Of a stretch of DNA of 64,000 nt, positions 55,006 to 64,000 are shown one piece after another. The translations under genes were made by a program, and so were the position numbers. Position 1 is the first letter of the stretch. The number at the start of each line of letters is the position of its first letter. Below the pieces are notes generated by a model. That model saw only the letters and a list, made by a program, of their open reading frames with translations, made no database searches and had not been told where the DNA came from. The DNA lies in contig NZ_SCIN01000001.1 of assembly GCF_004101245.1 (NCBI RefSeq), positions 386,784-450,783 on the forward strand. The letters run 5' to 3'. The stretch is from Sphingomonas sp. UV9 (lineage in GTDB: Bacteria; Pseudomonadota; Alphaproteobacteria; Sphingomonadales; Sphingomonadaceae).

Positions 55006-55736
55006 GTGCGATGACCGACGGCGAACTCGCCGCGCATCTGGCCGAGACGGCGGGGCGATTGTTGCTCGAAGTACGGCGGTCTGGCGTGTTCTCGCCCGGG
55101 GCGCTCGGCAAGGCGGGCGACGAGACCGCGAACGCGTTCCTCGTCCACGCGCTCCGTGATGCGCGGCCCGACGACGGCCTGCTGTCCGAGGAGCGCAAAT
55201 GCGACGGCACGCGAACGTCGATGTCGCGCGTGTGGATCGTCGATCCGGTCGACGGCACGCGCGAATATGGCGAGGGGCGCGACGATTGGGCGGTCCACGT
55301 CGCGCTCGCGATCGACGGCGTCGCGACGATCGGCGCGGTCGCGTTGCCGGGCTTGGGGCTCGTCCTGCGCTCGGATCGGCCAAGTTCGGTGCCGCCGCCG
55401 GGCGATCCCCTGCGGATGGTCGTCAGCCGGACGCGCCCCGCGCCCGAGGCCGTGAAGGTGGCCGAAGTGTTGGGCGCGACGTTGATCCCGATGGGGTCGG
55501 CGGGCGCGAAGGCGATGGCGGTGGTCCGTGGCGAGGCGGACATCTACCTCCACTCGGGCGGTCAGTATGAATGGGATTCCGCGGCCCCGGTCGCGGTCGC
55601 CGCAGCGTTCGGCCTGCATTGCAGCCGGATCGATGGCTCGCCGTTGGTGTACAATTGTCGGGATGTCTACATGCCCGACCTGCTGATCTGTCCGGTCGCG
55701 TTGCGCGATCAGGTAATGGCCGCGATGGCTGAATAA
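55002..55736 (+). CDS. cysQ: 3'(2'),5'-bisphosphate nucleotidase CysQ
   Basis: Removes the 3'-phosphate from PAP (and PAPS), recycling the by-product of PAPS use. 244 residues of the inositol monophosphatase fold. [13 protein letters not shown] holds the metal-binding DPxDGT motif; LSEERKCDG supplies the earlier Glu; [19 protein letters not shown] has the third Asp. Overlaps cysNC by four bases (ATGA), so it closes the sulfate operon. A strong hairpin terminator follows. Confidence 0.94.
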   Translation: MSAMTDGELAAHLAETAGRLLLEVRRSGVFSPGALGKAGDETANAFLVHALRDARPDDGLLSEERKCDGTRTSMSRVWIVDPVDGTREYGEGRDDWAVHVALAIDGVATIGAVALPGLGLVLRSDRPSSVPPPGDPLRMVVSRTRPAPEAVKVAEVLGATLIPMGSAGAKAMAVVRGEADIYLHSGGQYEWDSAAPVAVAAAFGLHCSRIDGSPLVYNCRDVYMPDLLICPVALRDQVMAAMAE

Positions 55737-55737
55737 C

Positions 55738-55764
55738 CGATCCTCCCCCTCGTGGGGAGGATCG
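55738..55764. terminator. Rho-independent terminator between cysQ and a convergent lipoprotein gene
   Basis: CGATCCTCCCC (55738-55748) pairs exactly with GGGGAGGATCG (55754-55764), loop CTCGT, and GAGGGTTTTCC follows on the plus strand with a short T-run. It should end the sulfate operon, and the symmetrical stem may serve the convergent gene too. Confidence 0.7.
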
Positions 55765-55776
55765 TGAGGGTTTTCC

Positions 55777-56112
55777 TTATTGCTGCGGTTCGGCTTCGTT
55801 CTCGGTCGGGGCTTCGTCGCGGTTGACGCGGGACGTCATGCCCGTCGCATCGGCATCGTCCAGCATCTGCTCGTCCGGCGCGATCGGCTTTTCGCGCGGC
55901 GGCTCGACCACGGCCGGCGCTGGCGGCGGAGCCTCGACCGGCGCCGTCTCGACCGGGGCAGGGGCCGCCTCGGTCTCGGTCACGCCGGTATCCTCGACCA
56001 TGTTGGTGTCCGTCGGCGACTGCTCGGGCTCAGAGCGCGAGCAACCGGCCAGCGCCATCGCGGCCAGCAGGCCACCGGCGATGGCGGTACGGGTGCGGGT
56101 GGAGATCGTCAT
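55777..56112 (-). CDS. Hypothetical lipoprotein, Pro/Glu/Ala-rich
   Basis: 111 residues from ATG 56112 (AGAGGA six bases upstream; an earlier in-frame ATG at 56190 lies in the next gene). A lipoprotein signal ends LAGC (Cys24). The mature part is low complexity: EAAPAPVETAPVEAPPPAPAV, then acidic. Probably a disordered, lipid-anchored protein. Unassigned. The L,D-transpeptidase gene starts on the same strand 11 bases upstream of its start region. Confidence 0.75.
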   Translation of the reverse strand: MTISTRTRTAIAGGLLAAMALAGCSRSEPEQSPTDTNMVEDTGVTETEAAPAPVETAPVEAPPPAPAVVEPPREKPIAPDEQMLDDADATGMTSRVNRDEAPTENEAEPQQ

Positions 56113-56123
56113 AACAAATCCTC

Positions 56124-57641
56124 TCAGCGAGCGGCGATCGTCTGGCGTGCGGTGCGCGCCTCGATCTTGGAAGCGAGGATGCCGTCCCAATCATAGGGAT
56201 CGGCACGGAAATTCATCTGGCCGCTGCCGCTGGCAAACGCGGTCCAGTAGAGCAGGTAGACCGACACCGGCTTGGTCAGGCGGGCGCGAACCGTATCGCC
56301 CTTGGCGACGGCGGCGTCCACCATTTCGGGCGTCCAGGCGGGGTCGCCCTTGAGCAGCAGGTCGGCAAGTTCGGCAGGCTTTTCAAGACGTACGCAGCCA
56401 TGGCTCGAAAGCCGGCTGAAGCTCGCAAACTTTGCCCGGCTAGGCGTGTCGTGCAGATACACCGAATAATCATTGAGGAAATCGAACTTGAAGCGCCCCA
56501 GCGCGCTCTGGTCGCCAGCCTGCTGCTGCAGCCGCGTGCCGCCGATCACCTTGAAGCCATTCCGCTTGAAATAGCCGGGGTTGGCGCGCTCCTTCGGCCA
56601 CAATTCCTTGGTGGCGATCGAGGTCGGCACGTTCCAGGGCGGGTTGATGACGATGCTGTGGATGGTCGACGACAGCATCGGTGTCTCGTCGCCCGGTCGC
56701 CCGGTCACCGCGCGCATCGACTGCACCGGCGTGTCGCCGTCGAACACGGTGAGCACGGCCGCGGCGATGTTTACCTGGATACGGTCGCGCGGCAGATCCT
56801 GCGGTAGCCAGCGCCAGCGCTCCATGTTCGCCATGATCTGGCGCACGCGATCCTTCGCCGACACGTTGAGCGCGCCGAGCGTCTGGGTCGACACGATGCC
56901 GCTGGGGTTGAGCCCATAACGACGCTGGGCACGACGGACCGCATCGAGCAGCGACGCGTCGAACGTGTCGCCGCTGGTCGAGACGTCCTTGTCCTCGACC
57001 GCGAGCCGCTTGCGGAGCGCGGTCACGCGCGGGCCGGTCGCGCCGAGCGTGAAGTCCGGCCCCGAGGCGAGCGGCGACCAACCACCGGCCGCGGCGATCG
57101 AACGGTAATTCTGAAGCCCCTTACGCAGCCCGTCATAGCCCGCATAGGGCGGCGGCAGCGACGCGAACCACGCCGCGATCCGGTCGAGCCGGACCGCATC
57201 CGCGAACGCCGGAGTCGGATCGTAGGCGGGCGGACGCAGGCCCCAGTCCCGCTGGAAATCGGCCTCGCTGAGACGGCCCGCATGGACCGCGCGTGCGTGA
57301 TCGAGCGCAGCACGGACGAGTTCATCCTTGCTGGGCGCCGTGGTCGACGCTGTCGCGGCGGACTTGAGGCCCTGCGCGACGATATCGCCGTTGAGAAGCT
57401 TGTCGAGCACCGTCGCCTGCGCATCGCTCAGCATCGGCACGGTGATGACCGGCGGGGCGAGCATCGGCGCGGCCATGGGGCTCGTCGGCGCGACCGTCGG
57501 CGTCACCGGCGGGGGCGTAACCTGTTGAGCGGCCAGCGGCGTTGCCATCAGCAGTGGCATCGCGGCAGCCGTCGCGGCAACCGCGATCGCCGACCGGATC
57601 GTACCGGTCTTCACTCGTCCATCATCCAAACCGCGCGCCAT
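56124..57641 (-). CDS. L,D-transpeptidase (YcbB/LdtD-like) with peptidoglycan-binding domain
   Basis: 505 residues from ATG 57641 (AGGA five bases upstream; another ATG at 57647 is too close to that site). A Sec signal (RSAIAVAATAAAMPLLMATPLAA) exports it. A scaffold domain follows, then a peptidoglycan-binding motif GPRVTALRKRLAVEDKD, and the YkuD catalytic domain with INPPWNVPTSI, YSVYLHDTPSRAKFASFSR and LSSHGCVRLEKP (catalytic Cys in SHGC). It forms 3-3 crosslinks in the wall or attaches lipoprotein. Confidence 0.93.
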   Translation of the reverse strand: MARGLDDGRVKTGTIRSAIAVAATAAAMPLLMATPLAAQQVTPPPVTPTVAPTSPMAAPMLAPPVITVPMLSDAQATVLDKLLNGDIVAQGLKSAATASTTAPSKDELVRAALDHARAVHAGRLSEADFQRDWGLRPPAYDPTPAFADAVRLDRIAAWFASLPPPYAGYDGLRKGLQNYRSIAAAGGWSPLASGPDFTLGATGPRVTALRKRLAVEDKDVSTSGDTFDASLLDAVRRAQRRYGLNPSGIVSTQTLGALNVSAKDRVRQIMANMERWRWLPQDLPRDRIQVNIAAAVLTVFDGDTPVQSMRAVTGRPGDETPMLSSTIHSIVINPPWNVPTSIATKELWPKERANPGYFKRNGFKVIGGTRLQQQAGDQSALGRFKFDFLNDYSVYLHDTPSRAKFASFSRLSSHGCVRLEKPAELADLLLKGDPAWTPEMVDAAVAKGDTVRARLTKPVSVYLLYWTAFASGSGQMNFRADPYDWDGILASKIEARTARQTIAAR

Positions 57642-57746
57642 ACTCATCCTGTCTAACCGTATCTCGTCGATGCTTTCGCACGACGTAGCTCTCCCTTAGC
57701 TGAACCGGGCCCGCTAAGCATCGCCAATCGGGCTGAATTCGTCGGT

Positions 57747-58562
57747 TCAGGCTGACGCTGCGGATTTTTCCTGCCGGGCGAGCACTTCATACGCCATCAC
57801 CGCGGTCGCGACCGCCGCGTTGAGGCTGTCCGCCTTGCCGAGCATCGGGATCTTGACCAGCACATCGCAGGCTTCGGCCATTTCGGGCGGCATGCCCTGC
57901 GCTTCGTTGCCGGTGAGCAGGAAGGTCGGGCCGACATAGGTCGCGGCGCGGTAATCGGTGTCGGTATCGAGGCTGAGCCCGACGAGCTGGCCGGGGCCGG
58001 TGCGCAGCCAGGCGTGGAACGGCGCCCACTCGGTCTTGACCACCGGGATCGTGAACAGCGCGCCCATGCTCGCGCGGACAGCCTCGACCGAGAACGGATC
58101 GACCGACTCGCCGATCAGGATCAGCCCGCCCGCGCCGACCGCATCGCCGGTGCGAAGGATCGTGCCGAGATTCCCCGGATCGCGCAGCCGTTCGGCGACC
58201 AGCCAGATGCCGGCACTGGTCCGGTCGAGATCATCAAGCGTGGCGTCGAACTCGTCGAACACGCCAACCACGGCTTGCGGGTTGTCCTTGCCGGACAGCT
58301 TCGAGAGGATATCCGGCGTGGTCTGGATCGACTCGCCGCCGGCCTCCTCAACGTCCATCGACAGCGCGTGGACGAGCGGATGGTTCGCGCTGGCGGCGGC
58401 GTAGAACAAAGTGCGCGGCAGGCGGCCGGTCTCGCGCGCTTCGGTCAGGATACGCAGTCCCTCGGCGAGGAACTGCTTGGCCGCACGCCGATGCCGCTTG
58501 TCGCGCAGGTCGCGGACATATTTGATCAGCGGGTTCGAAAAGGCGGTTATCTCGCGGGGCAT
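57747..58562 (-). CDS. RNA methyltransferase, TrmH/SpoU family
   Basis: 271 residues. N-terminal L30e-like substrate domain (NPLIKYVRDLRDKRHRRAAKQFLAEG), then the SPOUT knot: RLRDPGNLGTILRTGDAVGA, LIGESVDPFSVEAVRASMGALF, FLLTGNEAQGMPPE and ADSLNAAVATAVMAYE, the three SpoU motifs. It 2'-O-methylates rRNA or tRNA; the target is not readable. Downstream of ptsH with a 33-bp inverted repeat between them. Confidence 0.92.
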   Translation of the reverse strand: MPREITAFSNPLIKYVRDLRDKRHRRAAKQFLAEGLRILTEARETGRLPRTLFYAAASANHPLVHALSMDVEEAGGESIQTTPDILSKLSGKDNPQAVVGVFDEFDATLDDLDRTSAGIWLVAERLRDPGNLGTILRTGDAVGAGGLILIGESVDPFSVEAVRASMGALFTIPVVKTEWAPFHAWLRTGPGQLVGLSLDTDTDYRAATYVGPTFLLTGNEAQGMPPEMAEACDVLVKIPMLGKADSLNAAVATAVMAYEVLARQEKSAASA

Positions 58563-58568
58563 CTAGCG

Positions 58569-58659
58569 CCCCTTCCGCTTGCGGGAGGGGTTGGGGGAGG
58601 GGTTTGTAAACACGCCGTCGCTCATGCCCTCCCCCGACCCCTCCCGCAAGCGGAAGGGG
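58569..58659. repeat. Intergenic inverted repeat, family B copy 2 (33-bp arms)
   Basis: The arm 58569-58601 (CCCCTTCCGCTTGCGGGAGG...) and the arm 58627-58659 are complementary over 33 bases with one mismatch, with a 25-base loop. Each arm carries a smaller internal palindrome (CTTCCGCTTGCGG). It lies between ptsH and trmH on the same strand. Confidence 0.85.
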
Positions 58660-58668
58660 GGAAGAACG

Positions 58669-58944
58669 TCAATCCTCGCCGAACTTCGCCTCGACTAGGT
58701 CGGCCAGCGCCGCCACGGTATGCTCCGCGCCGTCGCCGCTCGCGCTGATCGTGATCGCGTCGCCCATCGCCGCGCCGAGCATCATCAGGCCCATGATCGA
58801 GGTACCGGTCACGTGATCCGATCCGTCCTTGGTCACGCGGACCTCGACACTATGCGTCGAGGCGAGCGTCACGAACTTGGCGCTGGCCCGGGCGTGTAGC
58901 CCGCGGCGGTTGGTGATCTGGACGGTGCGCGAGACCTCGCTCAC
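58669..58944 (-). CDS. ptsH: HPr family phosphocarrier protein
   Basis: 91 residues. The phosphorylated His is His17 in RRGLHARAS; the region near Ser47 (GTSIMGLMML) is the HprK target region. Accepts phosphate from EI and passes it to EIIA. With EIIA, HprK and RapZ nearby but no sugar permease, this is the regulatory (nitrogen-type) system of alphaproteobacteria. EI is not in the window. Overlaps EIIA by four bases. Confidence 0.95.
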   Translation of the reverse strand: MSEVSRTVQITNRRGLHARASAKFVTLASTHSVEVRVTKDGSDHVTGTSIMGLMMLGAAMGDAITISASGDGAEHTVAALADLVEAKFGED

Positions 58945-59348
58945 GCCGCCGCCTCGCCAAGAACCTCGGACGCCACCGAGATATATTTGCGCCCCGCCTC
59001 GCGCGCGGCCGCGACCGCCGCGACGACGGTCATCGACTTGCGCGCAGACCCGAGCCGGATCAGCATCGGCAGGTTCATGCCGGCGATCACTTCGATCCGG
59101 CCGCGCTCCATCAGCGAAATGGCGAGATTGGACGGGGTGCCGCCGAACAGGTCGGTCAGCACGATCACGCCGCGCCCGACATCGACCTGCTGGATGGCCG
59201 CGGCGATATCGGCGCGTCGCTCCTCCATGTCGTCGTCGGGACCGATCGCGATCGGCGCGACGCGCTCCTGCGGGCCGACGACATGGATCATCGCGCGAAC
59301 GAATTCCTCGGCCAATCGACCGTGCGTTACCAGAACAAGGCCGATCAT
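58941..59348 (-). CDS. PTS system EIIA component, mannose/fructose (ManX-like) type
   Basis: 135 residues from ATG 59346-59348; the longer frame runs into rapZ. His9 in VTHGRLAEEF is the phosphorylated residue. VIVLTDLFGGTPSNLAI is typical of EIIA-Man. No EIIB/C partner is near, so it is likely a regulatory subunit phosphorylated by HPr. It begins 16 bases after the rapZ stop. Confidence 0.93.
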   Translation of the reverse strand: MIGLVLVTHGRLAEEFVRAMIHVVGPQERVAPIAIGPDDDMEERRADIAAAIQQVDVGRGVIVLTDLFGGTPSNLAISLMERGRIEVIAGMNLPMLIRLGSARKSMTVVAAVAAAREAGRKYISVASEVLGEAAA

Positions 59349-59364
59349 ATCAGGCGTTTCATAC

Positions 59365-60279
59365 TCATAAGACGACCGGTGATCCCTCGAGCGCATCCTG
59401 CGGTGCGGCCCCCAGGTCGCGATGGTCGACACTGGGCGAAAAACCCGCTTCGCGCAACCGTCGGCCGATCCGTTCGGCGACATGAACCGACCGGTGTCTC
59501 CCTCCGGTACACCCGATCGCGACCGTCACGTACGACTTGCCTTCCGCCCTGTAGCGCGGAAGCAACAGCACCAGCAGCTCGTCGATCCGACTCACCGCGG
59601 CGTCGTAGGCGGGGTCGGCCATGATGTAGGCGGATACGTCGGCGTCGAGACCGGTACCGGGACGCAGCACCGCGTCCCAGTGCGGGTTGCGCAGGAAGCG
59701 CATGTCGAACACCAGGTCGGCGTTGCGCGGCAGGCCGCGCGCGAATCCGAACGAGCGGATCGACAGCGTCGGCTCGCCGAGCCGCTCGCCCGAGAAGTTG
59801 GCGCGGATCTGTTGCGCGAGCTCGTTCGCCGACATCTCGGTCGTGTCGATCAGCCGGTTCGCCCAGTCGCGCAGTGGCGCGAGCAGATCGCGCTCGCGGC
59901 CGATGCCGTCGATCGCGGGCCGGTCCAGCGCGAGCGGATGGCGCCGCCGCGTCTCGGAATAACGCCGCTCGAGTTCGGGAGCCGAACAATCGAGGAACAG
60001 CGTGCCGATCTCGAGACCGTGGCGATTCCGGAATTCGCGGATCCGGCGGACGATCCGCTCGGGGTCGAAATCGCGGGTGCGCGCGCCGATGCCGATCGCG
60101 AGCGGCTGCGAATCGTCGGGCGATCCTTCGGGCAGCGGCGCGTCGAGCAACCGGTCGAGCAACAGCAGCGGCAGGTTGTCGACGACCTCCCAGCCGAGAT
60201 CCTCCAGTGTCTTGAGGACGGTCGACTTGCCCGCGCCGGACATGCCGGTCACGAGCAGGATATCCTTCGGCCGGGTCAT
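59365..60279 (-). CDS. rapZ: RNase adapter protein RapZ (nucleotide-binding)
   Basis: 304 residues. P-loop TGMSGAGKST (11-20) with LEDLGWEVVDNLPLLLLDRL follows, the RapZ/YvcJ signature; the C-terminal domain has RSFGFARGLPRNADLVFDMR, VTVAIGCTGGRHRSVHVAER and LRNPHWDAVLRPGTGLD. In enterobacteria RapZ controls glmS via small RNA; in alphaproteobacteria the role is less clear. Its place beside hprK and EIIA suggests a signalling role in this block. Confidence 0.95.
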   Translation of the reverse strand: MTRPKDILLVTGMSGAGKSTVLKTLEDLGWEVVDNLPLLLLDRLLDAPLPEGSPDDSQPLAIGIGARTRDFDPERIVRRIREFRNRHGLEIGTLFLDCSAPELERRYSETRRRHPLALDRPAIDGIGRERDLLAPLRDWANRLIDTTEMSANELAQQIRANFSGERLGEPTLSIRSFGFARGLPRNADLVFDMRFLRNPHWDAVLRPGTGLDADVSAYIMADPAYDAAVSRIDELLVLLLPRYRAEGKSYVTVAIGCTGGRHRSVHVAERIGRRLREAGFSPSVDHRDLGAAPQDALEGSPVVL

Positions 60280-60289
60280 GATCGCGGGG

Positions 60290-60721
60290 TCATTCTACAG
60301 TCTCCGGATTGCGCAATGCGAGTTCGACCTTGATCGGGGCGGACGCTTCGAAGGGGGCGACCGCGAACTGGCGGACCTCGATCCCGGCGATCTTCCGCAA
60401 ACGGCGCTCGGGCATCCGCTCGATCGCGCCGTCGACGCGAACGAGCAGGCCGACCGGAACGTCGTCGACATGCGGCATGGCAAGCACGCCTATGCCGCGG
60501 ACTTCGATCCGGCCGGCGATCGTCGTCGGCGCCCGCGCGAGCAGGATCTTGCCCGAGCGTAGCACCAGCGTCTGGTCATCGCTGACGAGCGTGGCGCCGC
60601 GGTCGATCAGGCGCAGCGCGAGGTCGGACTTGCCCGATCCCGACGCGCCCTCGATCATCACCGCCACACCGTCGATCGCGACCGTGGTGGCGTGGAGCCG
60701 GTCGGAGGAGGGGACTGCCAC
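60290..60721 (-). CDS. hprK: HPr kinase/phosphorylase, short alphaproteobacterial form
   Basis: 143 residues, only the catalytic C-terminal part (Firmicute HprK is about 310). P-loop GASGSGKSDLALRLIDRGA (25-43) and LVSDDQTLVL; AGRIEVRGIGVLAMP holds the capture region and PVGLLVRVD follows. The N-terminal regulatory domain is absent. It phosphorylates HPr on Ser. Lies between rapZ and chvG, the usual alphaproteobacterial order. Confidence 0.93.
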   Translation of the reverse strand: MAVPSSDRLHATTVAIDGVAVMIEGASGSGKSDLALRLIDRGATLVSDDQTLVLRSGKILLARAPTTIAGRIEVRGIGVLAMPHVDDVPVGLLVRVDGAIERMPERRLRKIAGIEVRQFAVAPFEASAPIKVELALRNPETVE

Positions 60722-60730
60722 GTGCGGTCC

Positions 60731-62314
60731 TTACAACGGCACGTCGGCGAGCGGTAGTCGCACGACGAAGCGCGCACCGCTTATCCGGTCTTCGCGCGAT
60801 TCGACGAAGATCGCGCCCTGGTGCCCGTCGACGATGGTCCGCGCGATCGCGAGGCCGAGCCCGGAATGCTGGCCGAACGTCTCGCTGTCGGGCCGGACCG
60901 AGTGGAAGCGCTTGAACACGTCCTCGCGGGCGTCCTCGGGAACGCCGGGTCCTTCATCCTCCACCCGGATCACCAATTCGTCGCGGTCGGGGATCGCCGA
61001 GATCGCGATCAGCCCGCGATCGGGGGAGAAGGACAGCGCGTTGTCGATCAAGTTCTCGAACACGCGTTCGAGCCGCGCGCCTTCGCCAAGCACGATCGTA
61101 CGGTCTTCCGGATTGCGGTCGAACACGACGCGGATGCCGCGCTCGACCCCGCGTGCGTCGCGTTGCGCGACCAGCCCGTCGATCATCGCGGCGATATCGA
61201 CCGGTTCGAATTTGGCGCGGCTGAGCTGCGCATCCAAGCGCGAGGCTTCGGAGATGTCCGACAGCAGCCGGTCGAGCCGGTGGACGTCGTCGCGAACGAT
61301 CGCGAGCAACTGCGCCTGGAGCGCCGGGTCCTTCACGCGCGACAGGCCCTCGACCGCAGAGCGGAGCGAGGCGAGCGGGTTCTTCATCTCGTGCGTGACA
61401 TCGGCGGCAAACGCCTCGGTCGCGTCGATCCGTGCTCTGAGCGCGAGGCTCATGTCCGAGAGCGCGCGCGCGAGCATGCCGAGTTCGTCGCGGCGCGAGG
61501 GGAGGCGGGGCACCACGACCTCCCGCGCCCGCCCGAGCCGCACGCGTACCGCCGCCCGCGCAAGGCGCCGGAGCGGCCGGACGATCGTCCGCGCGAGGAA
61601 CAGCGACAGCAGGATCGAGACGATCGACACGCCGAGCAGCACCATGCTGAGCCGGAACCGCTCGATCCGCACCGTCCGGGTGATGTCGCGTGCGTTCACC
61701 GTGGTCATCACGACCCCGCCCGCGCGCAGCGGCACGGCGGCGGTGATGACCGGCGTGCGATCGGGCGCGCGCCAGACCGTCGTCGCAACCCGACGTCGAG
61801 CCTGTGCCGCGGCGACGTCGGGCCATTGCTGGCCCTCGTTTCGCTCGCGGTAGAGCGGTGGTCGCGGCGCCATCACGACGACGTCGATCGCCGCGTCGAG
61901 GAACCGTGCGATGACCTGGTCGCGGTCCTCCTTGTCGGGATCCTGCAAGATGAAATTGCGCAGGCCGAGCGTCCGGCTGTCGACGATCGTCCTGCCACCG
62001 CCGTCGAACAAACGGATGCGCGATCCGGTGTCCGAAGCCAGCCTCAGCACAAGCGGGTTGCGCTGCGTGGGATCGACCGAGGAAATCGCCTCGCCGATCA
62101 GCCGCGCCTCGCGTGCGGTCTGCGCGACGCGACTATCGACGATCCGGCTGCGGTAGGAATCCAGGTAGAAGAACCCGCCCGCCAGCAGCAGCAACGCGAA
62201 GATGTTGACCGCCAAAATACGCCGCGTGAGCGAAATCTGCCCCGACCAGCGCAACGTGAGATCGCGCCCGTCGATGCCGAGCTCATTCCTCAGAAAATCG
62301 ATACCCGGCGCCAT
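60731..62314 (-). CDS. chvG: Sensor histidine kinase ChvG (ExoS-like)
   Basis: 527 residues from ATG 62314, overlapping chvI by 32 bases; upstream in-frame ATGs exist. Two membrane segments ([38 protein letters not shown]) flank a periplasmic domain of about 200 residues. HAMP ([17 protein letters not shown]), then His[19 protein letters not shown] with the phosphorylated His, and HATPase: [30 protein letters not shown]. Senses acid and envelope stress in Rhizobiales; here, inference. Confidence 0.93.
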   Translation of the reverse strand: MAPGIDFLRNELGIDGRDLTLRWSGQISLTRRILAVNIFALLLLAGGFFYLDSYRSRIVDSRVAQTAREARLIGEAISSVDPTQRNPLVLRLASDTGSRIRLFDGGGRTIVDSRTLGLRNFILQDPDKEDRDQVIARFLDAAIDVVVMAPRPPLYRERNEGQQWPDVAAAQARRRVATTVWRAPDRTPVITAAVPLRAGGVVMTTVNARDITRTVRIERFRLSMVLLGVSIVSILLSLFLARTIVRPLRRLARAAVRVRLGRAREVVVPRLPSRRDELGMLARALSDMSLALRARIDATEAFAADVTHEMKNPLASLRSAVEGLSRVKDPALQAQLLAIVRDDVHRLDRLLSDISEASRLDAQLSRAKFEPVDIAAMIDGLVAQRDARGVERGIRVVFDRNPEDRTIVLGEGARLERVFENLIDNALSFSPDRGLIAISAIPDRDELVIRVEDEGPGVPEDAREDVFKRFHSVRPDSETFGQHSGLGLAIARTIVDGHQGAIFVESREDRISGARFVVRLPLADVPL

Positions 62315-62990
62315 ATAATGTCTCGATAGCATCGAACGCAGGGTCGACCTGCCGGAATTTGCGGCGCAGTCGCTTGATATGGCTGTCGATCGTGCGGTCG
62401 TCGACATAGATGTCGTCCTGATACGCCGCGTCCATCAACTGGTTGCGCGTCTTCACGATGCCGGGGCGTTGCGCAAGCGTCTCGAGGATCATGAACTCGG
62501 TCACCGTCAGCGTCACCGGCTCGCCGCCCCACAAGGTGCGGTGCCGCGCCGGATCCATGCTGAGCCGCCCGCGCGCGAGTGGCCCGGCGGCTTCGGCTTC
62601 GGTCTCCGTTCCGGGCGATTGGGTCAGTTCGGTACGGCGCAGTATCGCGCGGATGCGGGCAATCAGCAGCCGCTGCGAGAACGGCTTGGCGATATAGTCG
62701 TCGGCGCCCATCGCGAGGCCCAGCGCTTCGTCGAGTTCGTCGTCCTTGCTGGTGAGGAAGATCACCGGGATCTGGCTCTTCTCGCGCAAGCGGCGGAGCA
62801 GTTCGAGCCCATCCATCCGCGGCATCTTGATGTCGAAGATCGCGAGGTCGGGCGGGTTTTCGGTCAGCGCCTTCAGCGCCGTCTCGCCGTCCGAATAGAC
62901 GCGCGTGACGAAACCCTCGGTCTGCAGCGCGATCGACACGGAGGTCAGGATGTTGCGGTCGTCGTCGACCAGCGCGATCGTTGCCGTCAT
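62283..62990 (-). CDS. chvI: Response regulator ChvI (OmpR/PhoB family)
   Basis: 235 residues. Receiver domain: LVDDD acid pocket, Asp53 in [12 protein letters not shown], phospho-accepting, Thr in FLTSKDDE, and Lys in IAKPFS. An Ala/Glu-rich linker follows, then an OmpR winged helix: [36 protein letters not shown] and LYGAGYRF. Partner of ChvG. Divergent from pckA across about 178 bases. Confidence 0.95.
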   Translation of the reverse strand: MTATIALVDDDRNILTSVSIALQTEGFVTRVYSDGETALKALTENPPDLAIFDIKMPRMDGLELLRRLREKSQIPVIFLTSKDDELDEALGLAMGADDYIAKPFSQRLLIARIRAILRRTELTQSPGTETEAEAAGPLARGRLSMDPARHRTLWGGEPVTLTVTEFMILETLAQRPGIVKTRNQLMDAAYQDDIYVDDRTIDSHIKRLRRKFRQVDPAFDAIETLYGAGYRFSEE

Positions 62991-63135
62991 TACTGGGTCG
63001 CTTGCCTCGGTCGTTGGCGTATCGGCCTAGGCCAATACGCGCTGGCACTCAACTAAGACCGTATCGGGACAGCGTCGTCGATCGGCGTATTTGACCCGTG
63101 GAAGGGCGCCCCGTACAGCCCGGCGCAACGACATA

Positions 63136-63145
63136 CATACGTATG
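63136..63145. promoter_or_regulatory. 10-bp palindrome CATACGTATG upstream of pckA
   Basis: A perfect palindrome in the 178-base chvI-pckA divergent gap, 24 bases before the pckA start, with ACATACATAC extending it leftward. It could be an operator, perhaps for ChvI, since ChvI and pckA share this region. No factor assigned. Confidence 0.35.
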
Positions 63146-63168
63146 CGAAAAACATCTGGAGAGATGCC

Positions 63169-64000
<832 letters not shown>

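Overview
The window is high-GC DNA with tightly packed, often overlapping genes. It looks like a chromosome segment of a sphingomonad (Alphaproteobacteria, Sphingomonas or a close relative). Signs of this are the chvI-chvG-hprK-EIIA-HPr block divergent from pckA, short HprK, PdhB with an N-terminal lipoyl domain, a TonB-dependent receptor paired with an exported oxidase, and many exported or lipid-anchored small proteins. I see no rRNA, tRNA, CRISPR array, insertion sequence, phage gene or replication origin. The ends cut two genes: a GH3 glycosidase on the left and pckA on the right.

Layout. 1-3163: 5'-truncated window view of a Tat-exported GH3 beta-glucosidase and htpG, both on the minus strand. 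3533-8515: a Tat-exported flavin amine oxidase, a TonB-dependent receptor and a signal-peptide-bearing RidA, suggesting periplasmic oxidation of an imported amine or amino acid with imine clean-up. 8645-12466: an overlapping redox operon with a small membrane protein, a MerA/Lpd-like flavoprotein, a cyclic-nucleotide-binding/thioredoxin-reductase-like fusion without the CxxC, and a UBP-type zinc finger protein. 12650-15067: an exported cyclophilin and an FAD-dependent dehydrogenase. 15128-22928: the lower cobalamin pathway (cobO, DUF1636, cobT, cobC, cobS, cobQ, cbiB, cobD, cobU) with a cobalamin riboswitch; there are no corrin-ring genes here, so corrinoid salvage is likely.

23026-31904: two short conserved-looking proteins, a Crp/Fnr regulator, astA with an M20 peptidase, a DUF481 outer membrane protein, rppH, an HDAC-fold deacetylase, photolyase and a cyclopropane fatty acid synthase. 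32019-39808: an SDR, purF, hisI, a lipoprotein, a MerR regulator with a palindromic site and its acyl-CoA dehydrogenase, a SleB-type wall hydrolase and cysK. 39805-43866: an MFS transporter and pdhA-pdhB. 43863-47232: an orphan TadE-TadE-TadG pilus-type cluster. 47297-50328: a half-length squalene/phytoene synthase-like protein, an EF-hand protein, trmFO and a DUF488 protein. 50617-55736: sulfate uptake and activation (SulP, cysD, cysNC, cysQ), with a structured leader ahead of sulP.

55777-64000: a lipoprotein, an L,D-transpeptidase, a SpoU-type RNA methylase, then HPr, EIIA, RapZ, HprK, ChvG and ChvI, which form a phosphorelay and envelope-stress regulatory block, and divergent pckA. Two families of intergenic palindromic repeats are scattered through the window (around 13.4, 15.8, 32.0, 41.3 and 50.4 kb; and around 37.5 and 58.6 kb). 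All calls come from reading the sequence; no database search was run.
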